Assembly (NCBI RefSeq): GCF_000382185.1
Contig: NZ_KB907784.1
Location: 1,387,308-1,451,307, forward strand
Origin: Bordetella sp. FB-8
GTDB taxonomy: Bacteria > Pseudomonadota > Gammaproteobacteria > Burkholderiales > Burkholderiaceae_B
Length of the DNA stretch: 64,000 nucleotides
Direction: 5' to 3'
Shown here: positions 1 to 8,449 of the stretch, piece by piece
Layout of the letters: every line of letters begins with the position of its first letter
Position numbering within the stretch: position 1 is the first letter of the stretch
Made by a program: the position numbers and the translations under genes
The notes under the pieces: model-generated
Told to the model about the DNA's origin: nothing
Seen by the model: only the letters and a program-made list of their open reading frames with translations
The model's database searches: none

Positions 1-21
1 ATCGGCATGGTTTGATTCCCT

Positions 22-1092
22 TCAAGCCGTCAGCGCTGCGGCCACGATGCGCTCGGTAGCATCGACAGCCTGCCACCAGCGCTCGCCCGCGTGCGGCTGC
101 GCCAGCGACAGCAGCTCGCCCATGGTCGGGGTGGCCAGGGGCACGCCATGCGCCTGCGCCAGGGCCAGGATGCGCTCGAACGGTTCGTGCCAAGGATGCA
201 TAGCCAGGTCGAAGGTGCCGTTGTGCAGCGGCATCAGCCAACGGCCGCGCAAGTCCAGGTGGCCCTGCAGCGTTTCTTCGGGCTGCATGTGGACCTCAGG
301 CCAGTGCGCGTCGTAGGCCCCGGTCTCCATGAAGGTGATGTCGAACGGACCGAAGCGCTCGCCGATGGTCTTGAAGCCGGCGTGGTAGCCGGTATCGCCG
401 CTGAAGAACACACGCAGACCGCCGAACAGAATCACCCACGAGGCCCATAGCGTCGAGTCGCTGTCCTTGAGGCTGCGTCCCGAGAAGTGCTGCGCAGGCG
501 TGGCCACCAGATTCACGCCGGCCAGCGAGGTCTGCTGCCACCAGTCGAGCTGGCGCACCTTCTGCGGCGCGATGCCCCAGGCTATCAGCCGTTCGCCGAC
601 ACCGAGCGGCGTGATGAACATCTGCGTCTTGGGGGCGAGTTCGAGCACGGCGGCGCGATCCAGGTGGTCGTAGTGGTCGTGCGACAGGATCACGCCCTTG
701 ATGGGCGGCAGTTCGGCGATGGAGATCGGCGGCGGGTGAAAACGCCTGGGGCCGGCCCATTGCACGGGCGAGGCGCGCTCGGAAAACACGGGATCGGTGA
801 GCCAGAATTCGCCTGCCAGCTTGAGCAGCAGCGTCGAATGGCCGAGACGAAACACGCTGGCCTCGGGCGCCGCGCCCAGGGTGTCGGCGTTCAGCGCCCG
901 CACCGGAACAGGCGAGCGCGGTATGGTGTTGTCGGGTTTTTGCGTCAACACGCGCCAGGCGATGGCCAATGTCTTGCGCAAGCCCGGGGCCACGCGCGGG
1001 ACGGCATTGTGGAACTTACCGTTGCGATGTTGCGGCGAGGCGGCGGTGTCGGTCGGGGGCGTCTGGATGGCGCGCGAGCCAAGGCAGGTCAT
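22..1092 (-). CDS. MBL-fold metallo-hydrolase (UlaG/NAPE-PLD-like)
   Basis: A 356-residue metallo-beta-lactamase-fold hydrolase. The metal site HDHYDHLD is visible after a FRLGHSTLLLK strand, followed by a later FSGDTGYH segment and a C-terminal MPLHNGTFDL His. This arrangement is typical of the NAPE-PLD/UlaG-like branch, whose members cleave phosphodiester or lactone substrates; the actual substrate here is unknown. No signal peptide is seen, although the first 60 residues lie before the domain and the true start could be internal. The gene is divergent from a TetR regulator 116 bp away, a layout in which the regulator commonly controls its neighbour. The family call is solid; the function is not. 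Confidence 0.85.
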   Translation of the reverse strand: MTCLGSRAIQTPPTDTAASPQHRNGKFHNAVPRVAPGLRKTLAIAWRVLTQKPDNTIPRSPVPVRALNADTLGAAPEASVFRLGHSTLLLKLAGEFWLTDPVFSERASPVQWAGPRRFHPPPISIAELPPIKGVILSHDHYDHLDRAAVLELAPKTQMFITPLGVGERLIAWGIAPQKVRQLDWWQQTSLAGVNLVATPAQHFSGRSLKDSDSTLWASWVILFGGLRVFFSGDTGYHAGFKTIGERFGPFDITFMETGAYDAHWPEVHMQPEETLQGHLDLRGRWLMPLHNGTFDLAMHPWHEPFERILALAQAHGVPLATPTMGELLSLAQPHAGERWWQAVDATERIVAAALTA

Positions 1093-1183
1093 GGAGGTGT
1101 CCGGTTTTTTGAAAGCGCTGGGCTCGGAGTTTTAAGTAAACTGCACCGTGTAGTTTTTAGTGTACGGGCGTTCCATGAAAAAG

Positions 1184-1199
1184 TACACTGATCGGTGTA
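1184..1199. promoter_or_regulatory. Candidate TetR operator palindrome
   Basis: TACACTGATCGGTGTA is a 16-bp dyad with one mismatched symmetric pair. It lies 10 bp before the tetR-type start codon, in the gap between the divergent MBL hydrolase and regulator genes. Its position suits autorepression plus control of the hydrolase; the assignment is inferred from position and symmetry. Confidence 0.5.
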
Positions 1200-1208
1200 A
1201 AATTTTGC

Positions 1209-1817
1209 ATGACTTCCCCATCCCGACTCACCGATCGCAAGCGCGATGCCATCATTCAGGCGGCGATCGCCGAGTTCCGCGCCAACGGCTTCGAGGCCAC
1301 CAGCGTTGACAAAGTGGCAGCGCGCGCCGAGGTGTCCAAGCGCACGCTCTACAACCACTTCGCAAGCAAAGACGAACTGTTCGCCGCCATCCTGGATATT
1401 CTGTGGGAGAGCAGCGCGAGCGAGCCGCGGCGCGCGTACGAGCCGCGGCGGCCGGTGCGCGAGCAGTTGATCGAGCTGCTGCAGAGCAAGCTCGCGATGC
1501 TGGCCGACGACAATTTCCTGGCGCTGGCGCGCGTGGCGATCGCCGCCGCGCTGCACTCGCCGGAGCGAGCCCGCGAAATGGTGGACCGCATCGGCCAGAA
1601 GGATAACGCGATGCTGGACTGGATCCGCGCCGCGCAGAAGCACGGCGCGCTCAAGGCCGGCGATGCCGCGCAGGCATACAAGCAGCTGGAATGCCTGGTC
1701 AAGGGTGTCGCCTTCTGGCCGCAGTTGGCGATGGGTCAGCCGCGGCTGACACCGGCGGCGCAGAAGAAACTGGCGGCGGCCAGTGCCGATCTGTTCCTGA
1801 GTCACTATGGCGTGTAG
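1209..1817 (+). CDS. TetR/AcrR-family transcriptional regulator
   Basis: A 202-residue TetR-type repressor. The N-terminal helix-turn-helix spans about residues 8-55, with the usual AIAEFRANGFEATSVD...KRTLYNHFASKDELF pattern. The C-terminal two thirds is helical and resembles the AefR-like ligand/dimer domain (TetR_C_7). It is divergent from the MBL hydrolase and has a palindrome just before its start, so it probably represses itself and that gene. The ligand cannot be predicted. The length is normal for the family. Confidence 0.92.
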   Translation: MTSPSRLTDRKRDAIIQAAIAEFRANGFEATSVDKVAARAEVSKRTLYNHFASKDELFAAILDILWESSASEPRRAYEPRRPVREQLIELLQSKLAMLADDNFLALARVAIAAALHSPERAREMVDRIGQKDNAMLDWIRAAQKHGALKAGDAAQAYKQLECLVKGVAFWPQLAMGQPRLTPAAQKKLAAASADLFLSHYGV

Positions 1818-1951
1818 CGGGCGGTCCGAAGGCCGCTTCGTGGAGCAGGCCCGGGTAAACGGGTAATGTCCATACCAGTATGCCGGCTGGGCTGTTTGAG
1901 CCGATGCGGCATCCCTACACTGGCAGACCCAACCCAATACTGGAGTCTGTT

Positions 1952-2266
1952 ATGAAGCGCTTTCACATCGCCTTGGCCGTTGCCAACCTCGAAGCATCCA
2001 TTTCCGACTACAGTGCCCGCCTCGGACAGGCGCCGTCCGCGGTCGTGCCAGGCCAGTACGCGATGTGGCGCACCGATCTGCTCAATTTCTCGATCAACGA
2101 GATGCCGGGCAAGGCCGGCCAATTGCGGCACGTCGGGTTCGAGGACGACTCGGTGCCGGGCTATTCGAGCAGCATCGACGTCAATGGGCTGATGTGGGAG
2201 TTGTTTTCCGCAGCGCAGCAGGATGCGCGGATCGTCAGCACCTACGGCGTGCCCGTGAATTGTTGA
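1952..2266 (+). CDS. Small VOC/glyoxalase-superfamily protein
   Basis: A 104-residue single-domain vicinal-oxygen-chelate protein beginning MKRFHIALAVANLEASISDY. It resembles the short CadI/ArsI-like members: the opening His strand, a WRTDLLNFSI strand and a closing NGLMWELF strand are all present. The start at 1952 is chosen because GGAG lies just upstream and the VOC strand begins immediately; an in-frame upstream Met at 1880 would add residues unlike the family. The substrate is unknown. The next gene downstream is a broken gene of the same superfamily. Confidence 0.75.
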   Translation: MKRFHIALAVANLEASISDYSARLGQAPSAVVPGQYAMWRTDLLNFSINEMPGKAGQLRHVGFEDDSVPGYSSSIDVNGLMWELFSAAQQDARIVSTYGVPVNC

Positions 2267-2280
2267 CAGGGAGAGACCGG

Positions 2281-2577
2281 ATGAACCCTATGCCGCGACG
2301 GATCGACCATGCGGTGGTTGCCGCGCGATCTCGATGCTGCCCAGGCGCTGTACCAAGGCATGGGCTTTCAGGTGGGCGCCCGTAACCGTCATCGCTGGGG
2401 TACCGAAATCAGGCTGCTCCAGTTCGGCAGTTCTTTTATCGAATTGATAGCGGTAGGTAGCGATGCACGGGCCATCGCGGATCATGTGCCGGGGCGTGTG
2501 ATTTTGGCGGCTTCGTGCGCGATTATCTGCGCGAGCGCGAAGGGCTGGCAATGCTAGCCTTGGGCAGCGCCGCCTAG
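2281..2577 (+). pseudogene. Broken VOC/glyoxalase-like gene (two frameshifts, truncated)
   Basis: The remains of a VOC protein are spread over three frames. It starts MNPMPRRIDHAVV after a good ribosome site (AGGGAGAG). The frame shifts near 2325 and continues as RDLDAAQALYQGMGFQVG...RLLQFGSSFIELIAV. It shifts again near 2500 and reads GGFVRDYLREREGLAML before a stop at 2575-2577. Only the first ~95 residues of the usual Glyoxalase_3-like length survive. The clean collinear match of consecutive pieces shows a real gene recently damaged and not a chance ORF; a sequencing error could explain one shift but not the missing 3' half. Confidence 0.7.
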
Positions 2578-2608
2578 CGCCGCCTAGCGCCGCCGTAGAG
2601 TGCGTCTT

Positions 2609-3853
2609 TTATGCGGCCGATACCGGCATTTGCCGCAGTGCCGCGGCGCCTGAGCAAGTGATGACCAGGGCTTGAACGGCGAAGCCCGCCAGTGCGATCA
2701 TCAGGCAGGCCGGCTCGCCCCAGTGCGCGCCGATCAGGCCGCCGAGCGCGGCACCTATGGGGCGTGCGCCGGTGTTGACAGTGAGAAAGAGCGCGGATAC
2801 GCGCCCGAGCAAGGCGTCGGGGGTGACGTTCTGACGCAGCGTCGTGGTCGCGATGGTCCACACGATGGGACCCGCTCCCAGCAGAAAGAAGCACAGCCCG
2901 GCCAGCCAGACGCTGGGGATTAGCAAGGTCGTCGCCAGGCTCGCGGCGCCCAGCGCGCCGCAGACAGGGCCGATCTGGATGGCCCGTCCCAAGGGCAGAC
3001 GGGCCAGGATGCGCGGGGTCAGCAGCGCCCCGATGCACATGCCCACGCCATACAGCGCCATGGTGCCGCCCACCTCGCCCGCGTTCAGGCCGAGCGCATG
3101 GACGGCGTAGGGTACATAGACGACTTGCAGGACGAACCAGGCAATGTTGAAGATCACCCCCGTAATCATGATCGGCCGCAGCAATGCGTCACGCCAGACA
3201 AAGGCCGCGCCTTCGGCGACATCACGCAATGCGTGCTGGCGCCGTGCACGCCGGCGTGGCGCGTGCGGTGCCGCCGATCCGGGAGCGGCTCGCTGCAGCA
3301 AAAAATACATTGCGGTGGCCGACAGGGCGGTGCCCAGGGCATAGGCGGCCGATGCGCCGACCCAGGAAACCAGGACTCCCGCGACCGCGGGACCGGCGGC
3401 GAAGGCCATGCTGCGGGCCAATTCCAACCTGGCGTTGGCCCGTCCCAACGCTTGGCGCGGAGCGAGCGACAACACCAGGGCCGGTGCCGTCACGCTGAAG
3501 CCGACGGTGCCGACGGCACCGATGAAACCCAGGGCAGCCAGCCCCGCGATGGTCAGCCCCGACGATAACAACAAGGCGAAGGTGGCTAGCAGCGCCAGCA
3601 GGCGCAGTCCTTCGCTCCAGACCATCAGGCGCCGACCCGGCAGCCGATCGGCCAGCACGCCCAGCGGCATCGAAAGCAGCAGGAAGGGCAGAGTCTGCAA
3701 GGCCGTCAGGATGCCGATCTGCGCGGTGCCGGCGGCCAGCGACAACACGGCGACGAGCGGCGCCGCGGCCAGGCTGAGTTGCTCGGCAGACTGCGCGGCT
3801 AGGTTCGACCAGGAAAGATTCAGGATAGAGCGGGGAAGCGGGTGTGATGGCAT
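2609..3853 (-). CDS. MFS transporter, EntS-like (MFS_3) family
   Basis: A 414-residue inner-membrane major facilitator with about twelve hydrophobic segments and the loop motif GVLADRLPGRRLMVWSE between the second and third helices. The overall pattern matches the EntS/MFS_3 group of drug or siderophore exporters. The start at 3853 (MPSHPLPRSIL) is preferred over an in-frame Met 18 codons upstream because the family begins close to the first helix. It stands alone between a broken VOC gene and the ergothioneine fusion, on the same strand as the latter with a 109-bp gap, and could be cotranscribed. The substrate is unknown. Confidence 0.82.
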   Translation of the reverse strand: MPSHPLPRSILNLSWSNLAAQSAEQLSLAAAPLVAVLSLAAGTAQIGILTALQTLPFLLLSMPLGVLADRLPGRRLMVWSEGLRLLALLATFALLLSSGLTIAGLAALGFIGAVGTVGFSVTAPALVLSLAPRQALGRANARLELARSMAFAAGPAVAGVLVSWVGASAAYALGTALSATAMYFLLQRAAPGSAAPHAPRRRARRQHALRDVAEGAAFVWRDALLRPIMITGVIFNIAWFVLQVVYVPYAVHALGLNAGEVGGTMALYGVGMCIGALLTPRILARLPLGRAIQIGPVCGALGAASLATTLLIPSVWLAGLCFFLLGAGPIVWTIATTTLRQNVTPDALLGRVSALFLTVNTGARPIGAALGGLIGAHWGEPACLMIALAGFAVQALVITCSGAAALRQMPVSAA

Positions 3854-3962
3854 GATGCGTGGTCCTTTTGACCACGGCAGTCTGCCGGCACGCCCTGATC
3901 GGCGCACTCCGTTTCTTGCGGGTGAGTATCTACAAGAAGAGCGAAGTCACGGCCTGCAGCGT

Positions 3963-6188
3963 TCAGCGGTCGCCGACCGCATTGGCCAGCATGAAAACGC
4001 CGAACTCGGGGGTGTCGCCAATCCAGGAGCGGGAAACGGCCCAGCCCGCGGCAGCCGCCAAGGCCCCGAAAGATGCGATGCTGTACTTGTGCGAATTCTC
4101 GGTATGGATGCTTTCGCCGGGAGCGAAGTTGAACAGGCGGTCCGCCACCAGCACGATCTGCCGGGCCAGGCTCACCAGATGCATTTCGATCCTGCTCAGA
4201 CGTTCGTTCCAGGTCGCGGTGTGCGCGAACGCGGCGGGATTGAAATTTCCTCCCAGCTCCCGGTTGATACGCTCGAGAAGGTTGAGATTGAACCGCGCCG
4301 TCGCGCCGTCGTCGTCGTTGTAGGCGTCTATCAAGGTCGAAGGGTCTTTGATCATGTCGACGCCGACGATCATTTTTGCATCGTCGCCCAGCAAGCCACG
4401 TGCGCAGCGCAGGAACCCAATGGCCTCGGCGGGCTCGAAGTTGCCTATCGTCGAGCCGGGGAAAAACCCCACGGCAGTGCCGTCCTTGGGTATGTCGGGC
4501 AAAACCAGTTCCCGGGTGAAGTCCGCCTCGATAGGACATACCGCGAGAGTCGGGTAGGCCTGTTCGATTCGTTGCCTGGCCTGAGCCAGCGCCGTCTTGC
4601 TGATGTCGATCGGAACATAGGTGCGCACCTGTCTGGCCGCGTCGAGAATGATGCGCGTCTTCTCGCTGGCGCCGCTGCCGAACTCCACGAGCGTGGCGTT
4701 TTCAGGCAGTTGCGCCGCGAGTTCGTCGGCGATGTTCTTGAGCAGCACGGTCTCGGCGCGGGTGGGATAGTATTCGGGCGTCAGGCAGATCTGCTCGAAC
4801 AACGCTGACCCTTGTGCGTCGTAGAAATATTTCGGATTCAACGACTTCTGCGGCTTGGACAATCCTTGGATCACGTCGCGTTCGAACTCGCCGGCGCCGG
4901 ATGGCTCACGGTCGGTCTCTGCGCCGGCGTGCGCCGCGATGTCGCGGGCCAGGCGCACGCCGGAGAACATCCACCGCTGTTCCGGCCTGAAGAAATTCCG
5001 GTAGCTCGGTCTTGCGTGGCCGGCCGGAGTCGCGAATGCGCCGCCGCGCAGGACCATTTGGCCGCTCATGAATTTGCCGTTGTATTCGCCGGTTGCATCG
5101 TCCGCGGTCTTGAAGCCGGGGTAGGCAACGTAGGGGCTTTGCGTCCATTGCCACGCGGCGTCGTCTGCCTGCTCGAGCAGGCCCGCCTCGGCGGCGATCT
5201 CCCATTCCGCCTCGAAAGGCAGCCGCGCGCCCGCCCAGGCCGCGTATGCCGAGGCCTCGTAATAGCTGATGTGGCCGACCGGCGCGTCAAGCGCCAGGGG
5301 CTGCAATCCGCCCAAGGTCATTTCCGACCATCGGTCATCCTCATCCGGCGATGGCCGCCAATAGAGCGGAGCTTCCCATCCCTGCGTGCGGGCGTGATCC
5401 CAGCCGTCCGACAGCCAGTAGCGGGCCGTCGAATAGCCGCCATCGGCCATAAAGCGCAGCCATTGGCGATTGGTGACCAGGCGATCGCTGATCTCGAACG
5501 CGTCCACCCATGTCCTGTGGCGAGGCCGTTCGTTGTCGAAGGCGAACACCGCGCCCGCGTTGCCGATCAAGACGAGTCCGCCTTCGTGCCGCTGGAACGT
5601 ACCCGTTCGTCCGGTGCCCGGCAGCGGCCAATCAGTCCGGTAGGCGGGGAGCAGCGGAGACTGGGCGAACAAATGCAGGATGTCCATCAGGATCAGCTCC
5701 TGATGCTGTTGTTCGTGGGCCAACCCGAGTTCGATCAGATGCGCTATCTCCCGCAGCTGTTGCGCCGATGCCGTGCGCAGCAGCAGCTCCAGGTGGGAGT
5801 CGATGTGGCGGCGATAGGCCAGAACCCGCGATAGCGACGGCCGGCTCAGCAGGCCCCGCTGCGGCCGAGGATGGCGGGGACCCAGCGAGACGTAGTAGGA
5901 GTTGAAGAGGTAGGCAAACCCGGCGTCGAACAAGGCGTAGCCGGGCAGATGGGGCTGCAGGACCACCGTTTCCCAGAACCAGGAGGTATGGGCCAGATGC
6001 CATTTCGTCGGACTTGCGTCGGGCATCGATTGGACGACTTGGTCTTCTTCATCGAGAGGTTCGGCAATTCGCTGCGTGTAGGCGCGGATCTGGTGGAATC
6101 TTTCGAGCAGAGCCCGGTTCTTGGACGCATGCGCTGCATGGCTTGCTTGGGCGGATTGCCCAAGAGGGAGATCGGTGGTCTGTTTCAT
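3963..6188 (-). CDS. Fused EgtB-EgtD ergothioneine biosynthesis enzyme
   Basis: A 741-residue two-enzyme protein. Residues ~20-420 are EgtB, the non-heme iron sulfoxide synthase that joins a thiol to trimethyl-histidine. The DinB-like iron site is visible as WHLAH (63-67) and HEQQHQE (158-164), followed by an FGE-sulfatase domain ending RGGAF...RNFFRPEQRWMFSGVRLARD. Residues ~430-741 are EgtD, the SAM-dependent histidine N-methyltransferase, with FYDAQGSALFEQI, EFGSGASEKTR and FFPGSTIGNF. Bacteria usually encode these as separate genes, and fungal Egt1 has the opposite order. The start at 6188 (MKQTTDLPLG) has a purine-rich upstream site; a longer ORF to 6329 is open but unlike the family. 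No egtA, egtC or egtE is in the window. Confidence 0.9.
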   Translation of the reverse strand: MKQTTDLPLGQSAQASHAAHASKNRALLERFHQIRAYTQRIAEPLDEEDQVVQSMPDASPTKWHLAHTSWFWETVVLQPHLPGYALFDAGFAYLFNSYYVSLGPRHPRPQRGLLSRPSLSRVLAYRRHIDSHLELLLRTASAQQLREIAHLIELGLAHEQQHQELILMDILHLFAQSPLLPAYRTDWPLPGTGRTGTFQRHEGGLVLIGNAGAVFAFDNERPRHRTWVDAFEISDRLVTNRQWLRFMADGGYSTARYWLSDGWDHARTQGWEAPLYWRPSPDEDDRWSEMTLGGLQPLALDAPVGHISYYEASAYAAWAGARLPFEAEWEIAAEAGLLEQADDAAWQWTQSPYVAYPGFKTADDATGEYNGKFMSGQMVLRGGAFATPAGHARPSYRNFFRPEQRWMFSGVRLARDIAAHAGAETDREPSGAGEFERDVIQGLSKPQKSLNPKYFYDAQGSALFEQICLTPEYYPTRAETVLLKNIADELAAQLPENATLVEFGSGASEKTRIILDAARQVRTYVPIDISKTALAQARQRIEQAYPTLAVCPIEADFTRELVLPDIPKDGTAVGFFPGSTIGNFEPAEAIGFLRCARGLLGDDAKMIVGVDMIKDPSTLIDAYNDDDGATARFNLNLLERINRELGGNFNPAAFAHTATWNERLSRIEMHLVSLARQIVLVADRLFNFAPGESIHTENSHKYSIASFGALAAAAGWAVSRSWIGDTPEFGVFMLANAVGDR

Positions 6189-6475
6189 GAGGGTCTGCTC
6201 TCTGCTCCCGTTCGATCGGATGCGTTCAGTCCATTGTGACGCACGCGCTGATGGCGCGTGCGTCCGGCCGCCGTCGCCCGCGATGTCGTCGGGCCCGGCC
6301 AGGTGCTTGAGTGCGTGCATGTCTCTCACGCGTTTGCCGTTTCGAGAAGAACCTGCAGACTATAAGACAGCCGGAGCCGGCCAGGCGCAAAAAGCCAATC
6401 GCAAGAATCGGAGTGCCAAGGGCCGGGAAGACTCCTAGACTGCGCTCTTTTCTTCGATCCGGTGAGCGATCCGCC
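6189..6475. promoter_or_regulatory. Divergent promoter region of egtB-egtD and oxygenase genes
   Basis: A 287-bp gap between the divergent ergothioneine fusion and the first 2OG oxygenase. It holds no gene I can support. Both promoters must lie here, but no clear -35/-10 pair or operator palindrome was found. Confidence 0.4.
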
Positions 6476-7168
6476 ATGAAATCCGCGACCTATGACTGGA
6501 TGGCACTCGAACGCGCGCTCGATTGCCGCGGAAATGCCGTTCTGCCTGGTCTGCTGGCCGTCGACCAGTGCGCTGCGCTGGCGGCGCGGTATCCCCAAAA
6601 TTCGGGCTATCGTTCGCGGGTCGTCATGGCTCGCCACGGATTCGGGCGCGGCGAATACAAATACTTCGCGTATCCCCTGCCGCTGCTGCTCGATCGGCTG
6701 CGCCATGCGCTGTATCCGCGGCTCGTGCCGATCGCCAACCGCTGGAACCGGCAACTGGGCACGGACATCCAGTACCCCGACGATCTGGATGTGTTCTTGC
6801 GGCGCTGCCACCAGGCCGGCCAGCTCAGGCCGACGCCGCTGATCCTTGAGTACGGCGCGGGAGACTACAACTGTCTGCATCAGGATCTCTACGGTGAGCA
6901 CGTTTTCCCTTTGCAGGTAGCCATCCTGCTGTCGGAACCGGGCAGGGACTTTGCCGGCGGCGAATTCGTGATGACCCAGACCACGGCAAGCGAACAGCAT
7001 GCCGAGGTGGTTCCCTTGCGCCAGGGCGATGCGGTGGTATTCGCGGTCCATCAACGGCCTGTTGCGGGCCGGCGCGGCGTTCGCAGGGCGAACATGCGCC
7101 ACGGCGTCGGCCGCGTTCATGACGGCAAGCGCCATACCTTGGGTCTCATTTTTCATGATGCGGCGTGA
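6476..7168 (+). CDS. 2OG-Fe(II) oxygenase, prolyl-hydroxylase-like
   Basis: A 230-residue member of the 2-oxoglutarate/Fe(II) dioxygenase superfamily. The full facial triad is visible: H135-Q-D137 and H209. R219, ten residues on, is placed to bind the 2-oxoglutarate carboxylate. A conserved core reads PLQVAILLSEPGRDFAGGEFVMTQ. These enzymes hydroxylate proteins or small molecules; the substrate here is unknown. The gene is divergent from egtB-egtD and is followed 27 bp later by a paralogue. The start at 6476 follows a GTGAGCG stretch; the in-frame ORF extends upstream to 6311 without resembling the family. Confidence 0.85.
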   Translation: MKSATYDWMALERALDCRGNAVLPGLLAVDQCAALAARYPQNSGYRSRVVMARHGFGRGEYKYFAYPLPLLLDRLRHALYPRLVPIANRWNRQLGTDIQYPDDLDVFLRRCHQAGQLRPTPLILEYGAGDYNCLHQDLYGEHVFPLQVAILLSEPGRDFAGGEFVMTQTTASEQHAEVVPLRQGDAVVFAVHQRPVAGRRGVRRANMRHGVGRVHDGKRHTLGLIFHDAA

Positions 7169-7195
7169 AGCCGCGACATGATCAGGGAGCGCTTT

Positions 7196-7930
7196 ATGGC
7201 GGAATCCGCCACACTCGTCGACCGCCTGGACTGGCGCGCCATTTGTGCGCAATTGGATGCCGAAGGCTACGCCGTGCTGCCCGGTTTGCTGGGCACGGAT
7301 CTGGCACACGGCCTGGCCCGCGGCATTCTGGAGAGGCCAGCGCGAAACCGCGAGTTGTTTGCCTGCGCGAAGACGGGTCGCGGCGATTGCTTGCATTTCG
7401 ATATCGGCTTGCCGGCTCCATTGCAGGATTTGCGCGTTGCCCTTTATCGCCGTCTGGCAGGCCTGGCGAACCGCTGGTGCGAAATCCTGGGCATCGGCCG
7501 CCGCTATCCGGCAAGGCTGGATGATTTTGCCCGGCTCAACCGGGAAGCGGGGCAGGGTCACGCGCAGTTCTGCGTGAATCGTCTTGGCTCCGGGGACGCC
7601 ATGCCGCTGCATCAGCGCGGCGATGGCGCATGGGTGTTTCCCATGCAGGTCGTTGCGCTGCTGTCCGAGCCGGGCGAGGATTTCACGGGCGGAGAGTTCG
7701 TGATGACTGAGCAACGCCCGCGCATGCAGTCGCGCGTCATGGTGCTGCCGCTCGGGTTCGGCGATGCAGCCATCATCGCTACCGCCGCACGGCCGTTCGA
7801 GGGCGCCAACGGGCCTTACCGGGTCAATACGAAGCACGGCATCAGTCTCGTGCGGCGAGGACAGCGCATCGGTATGGAGTTGTCATTCCATGATGCAAGG
7901 GAGAAACTGGCAGACCTTATGTGCCGTTGA
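7196..7930 (+). CDS. 2OG oxygenase paralogue with altered iron triad
   Basis: A 244-residue paralogue of the preceding gene, sharing the core [23 protein letters not shown] and the C-terminal FHDA. The metal motif reads H139-Q-R141 where HxD is expected; the distal H214 and the arginine R224 remain. D143 sits two residues later and might or might not take the ligand role. It could be a non-catalytic partner or an enzyme with changed metal use. The start at 7196 is chosen for AGGGAG seven bases upstream; an in-frame ATG lies at 7178. It appears to be in one operon with the first oxygenase and the DUF1348 gene. Confidence 0.78.
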   Translation: MAESATLVDRLDWRAICAQLDAEGYAVLPGLLGTDLAHGLARGILERPARNRELFACAKTGRGDCLHFDIGLPAPLQDLRVALYRRLAGLANRWCEILGIGRRYPARLDDFARLNREAGQGHAQFCVNRLGSGDAMPLHQRGDGAWVFPMQVVALLSEPGEDFTGGEFVMTEQRPRMQSRVMVLPLGFGDAAIIATAARPFEGANGPYRVNTKHGISLVRRGQRIGMELSFHDAREKLADLMCR

Positions 7931-7941
7931 CAGGAGCCATC

Positions 7942-8409
7942 ATGCAATCGCGCCCTCCCCTGCCCCCCTTTACCCGCGAAACCGCGCTGCAGAAAATCCG
8001 GTTGGCCGAAGACGCATGGAACAGCCGCGAGCCGGCCCGCGTCGTACTGGCCTATAGCCCCGATACGCACTGGCGCAACCGCGCGGAGTTCATTTCGGGG
8101 CGCGCGCAGGCACAGGCTTTTCTCGAGCGCAAATGGGCGCGCGAGCTGGATTACCGGCTCATCAAGGAGCTGTGGGCGTTTGACGGCCACCGCATCGCGG
8201 TGCGCTTTGCCTACGAATGGCACGACGACTCGGGCCAGTGGTACCGCAGCTACGGCAACGAGAACTGGGCGTTCGACGAGCACGGCCTGATGACGCATCG
8301 CCATGCCAGCATCAATGACTTGCCCATCGAGGAGGCAGGCAGAAAATACTTCTGGCCCTCGGGCCGCAGGCCCGATGGCCATCCGGGGCTGTCGGAGCTG
8401 GGTCTCTAG
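7942..8409 (+). CDS. DUF1348 / NTF2-like family protein
   Basis: A 155-residue protein of the DUF1348 (SnoaL/NTF2-like fold) family. It is recognised by the run of aromatic motifs [49 protein letters not shown] and [13 protein letters not shown]. These small cone-shaped proteins often bind or isomerise hydrophobic ligands; no reaction is established. It lies 11 bp after the second 2OG oxygenase with AGGAG before its ATG, so it is probably the last gene of that operon. Confidence 0.85.
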   Translation: MQSRPPLPPFTRETALQKIRLAEDAWNSREPARVVLAYSPDTHWRNRAEFISGRAQAQAFLERKWARELDYRLIKELWAFDGHRIAVRFAYEWHDDSGQWYRSYGNENWAFDEHGLMTHRHASINDLPIEEAGRKYFWPSGRRPDGHPGLSELGL

Positions 8410-8449
8410 CGGGGATGCGCGTGCGCGGCCCTTCTGGTGTTGACAGGCC

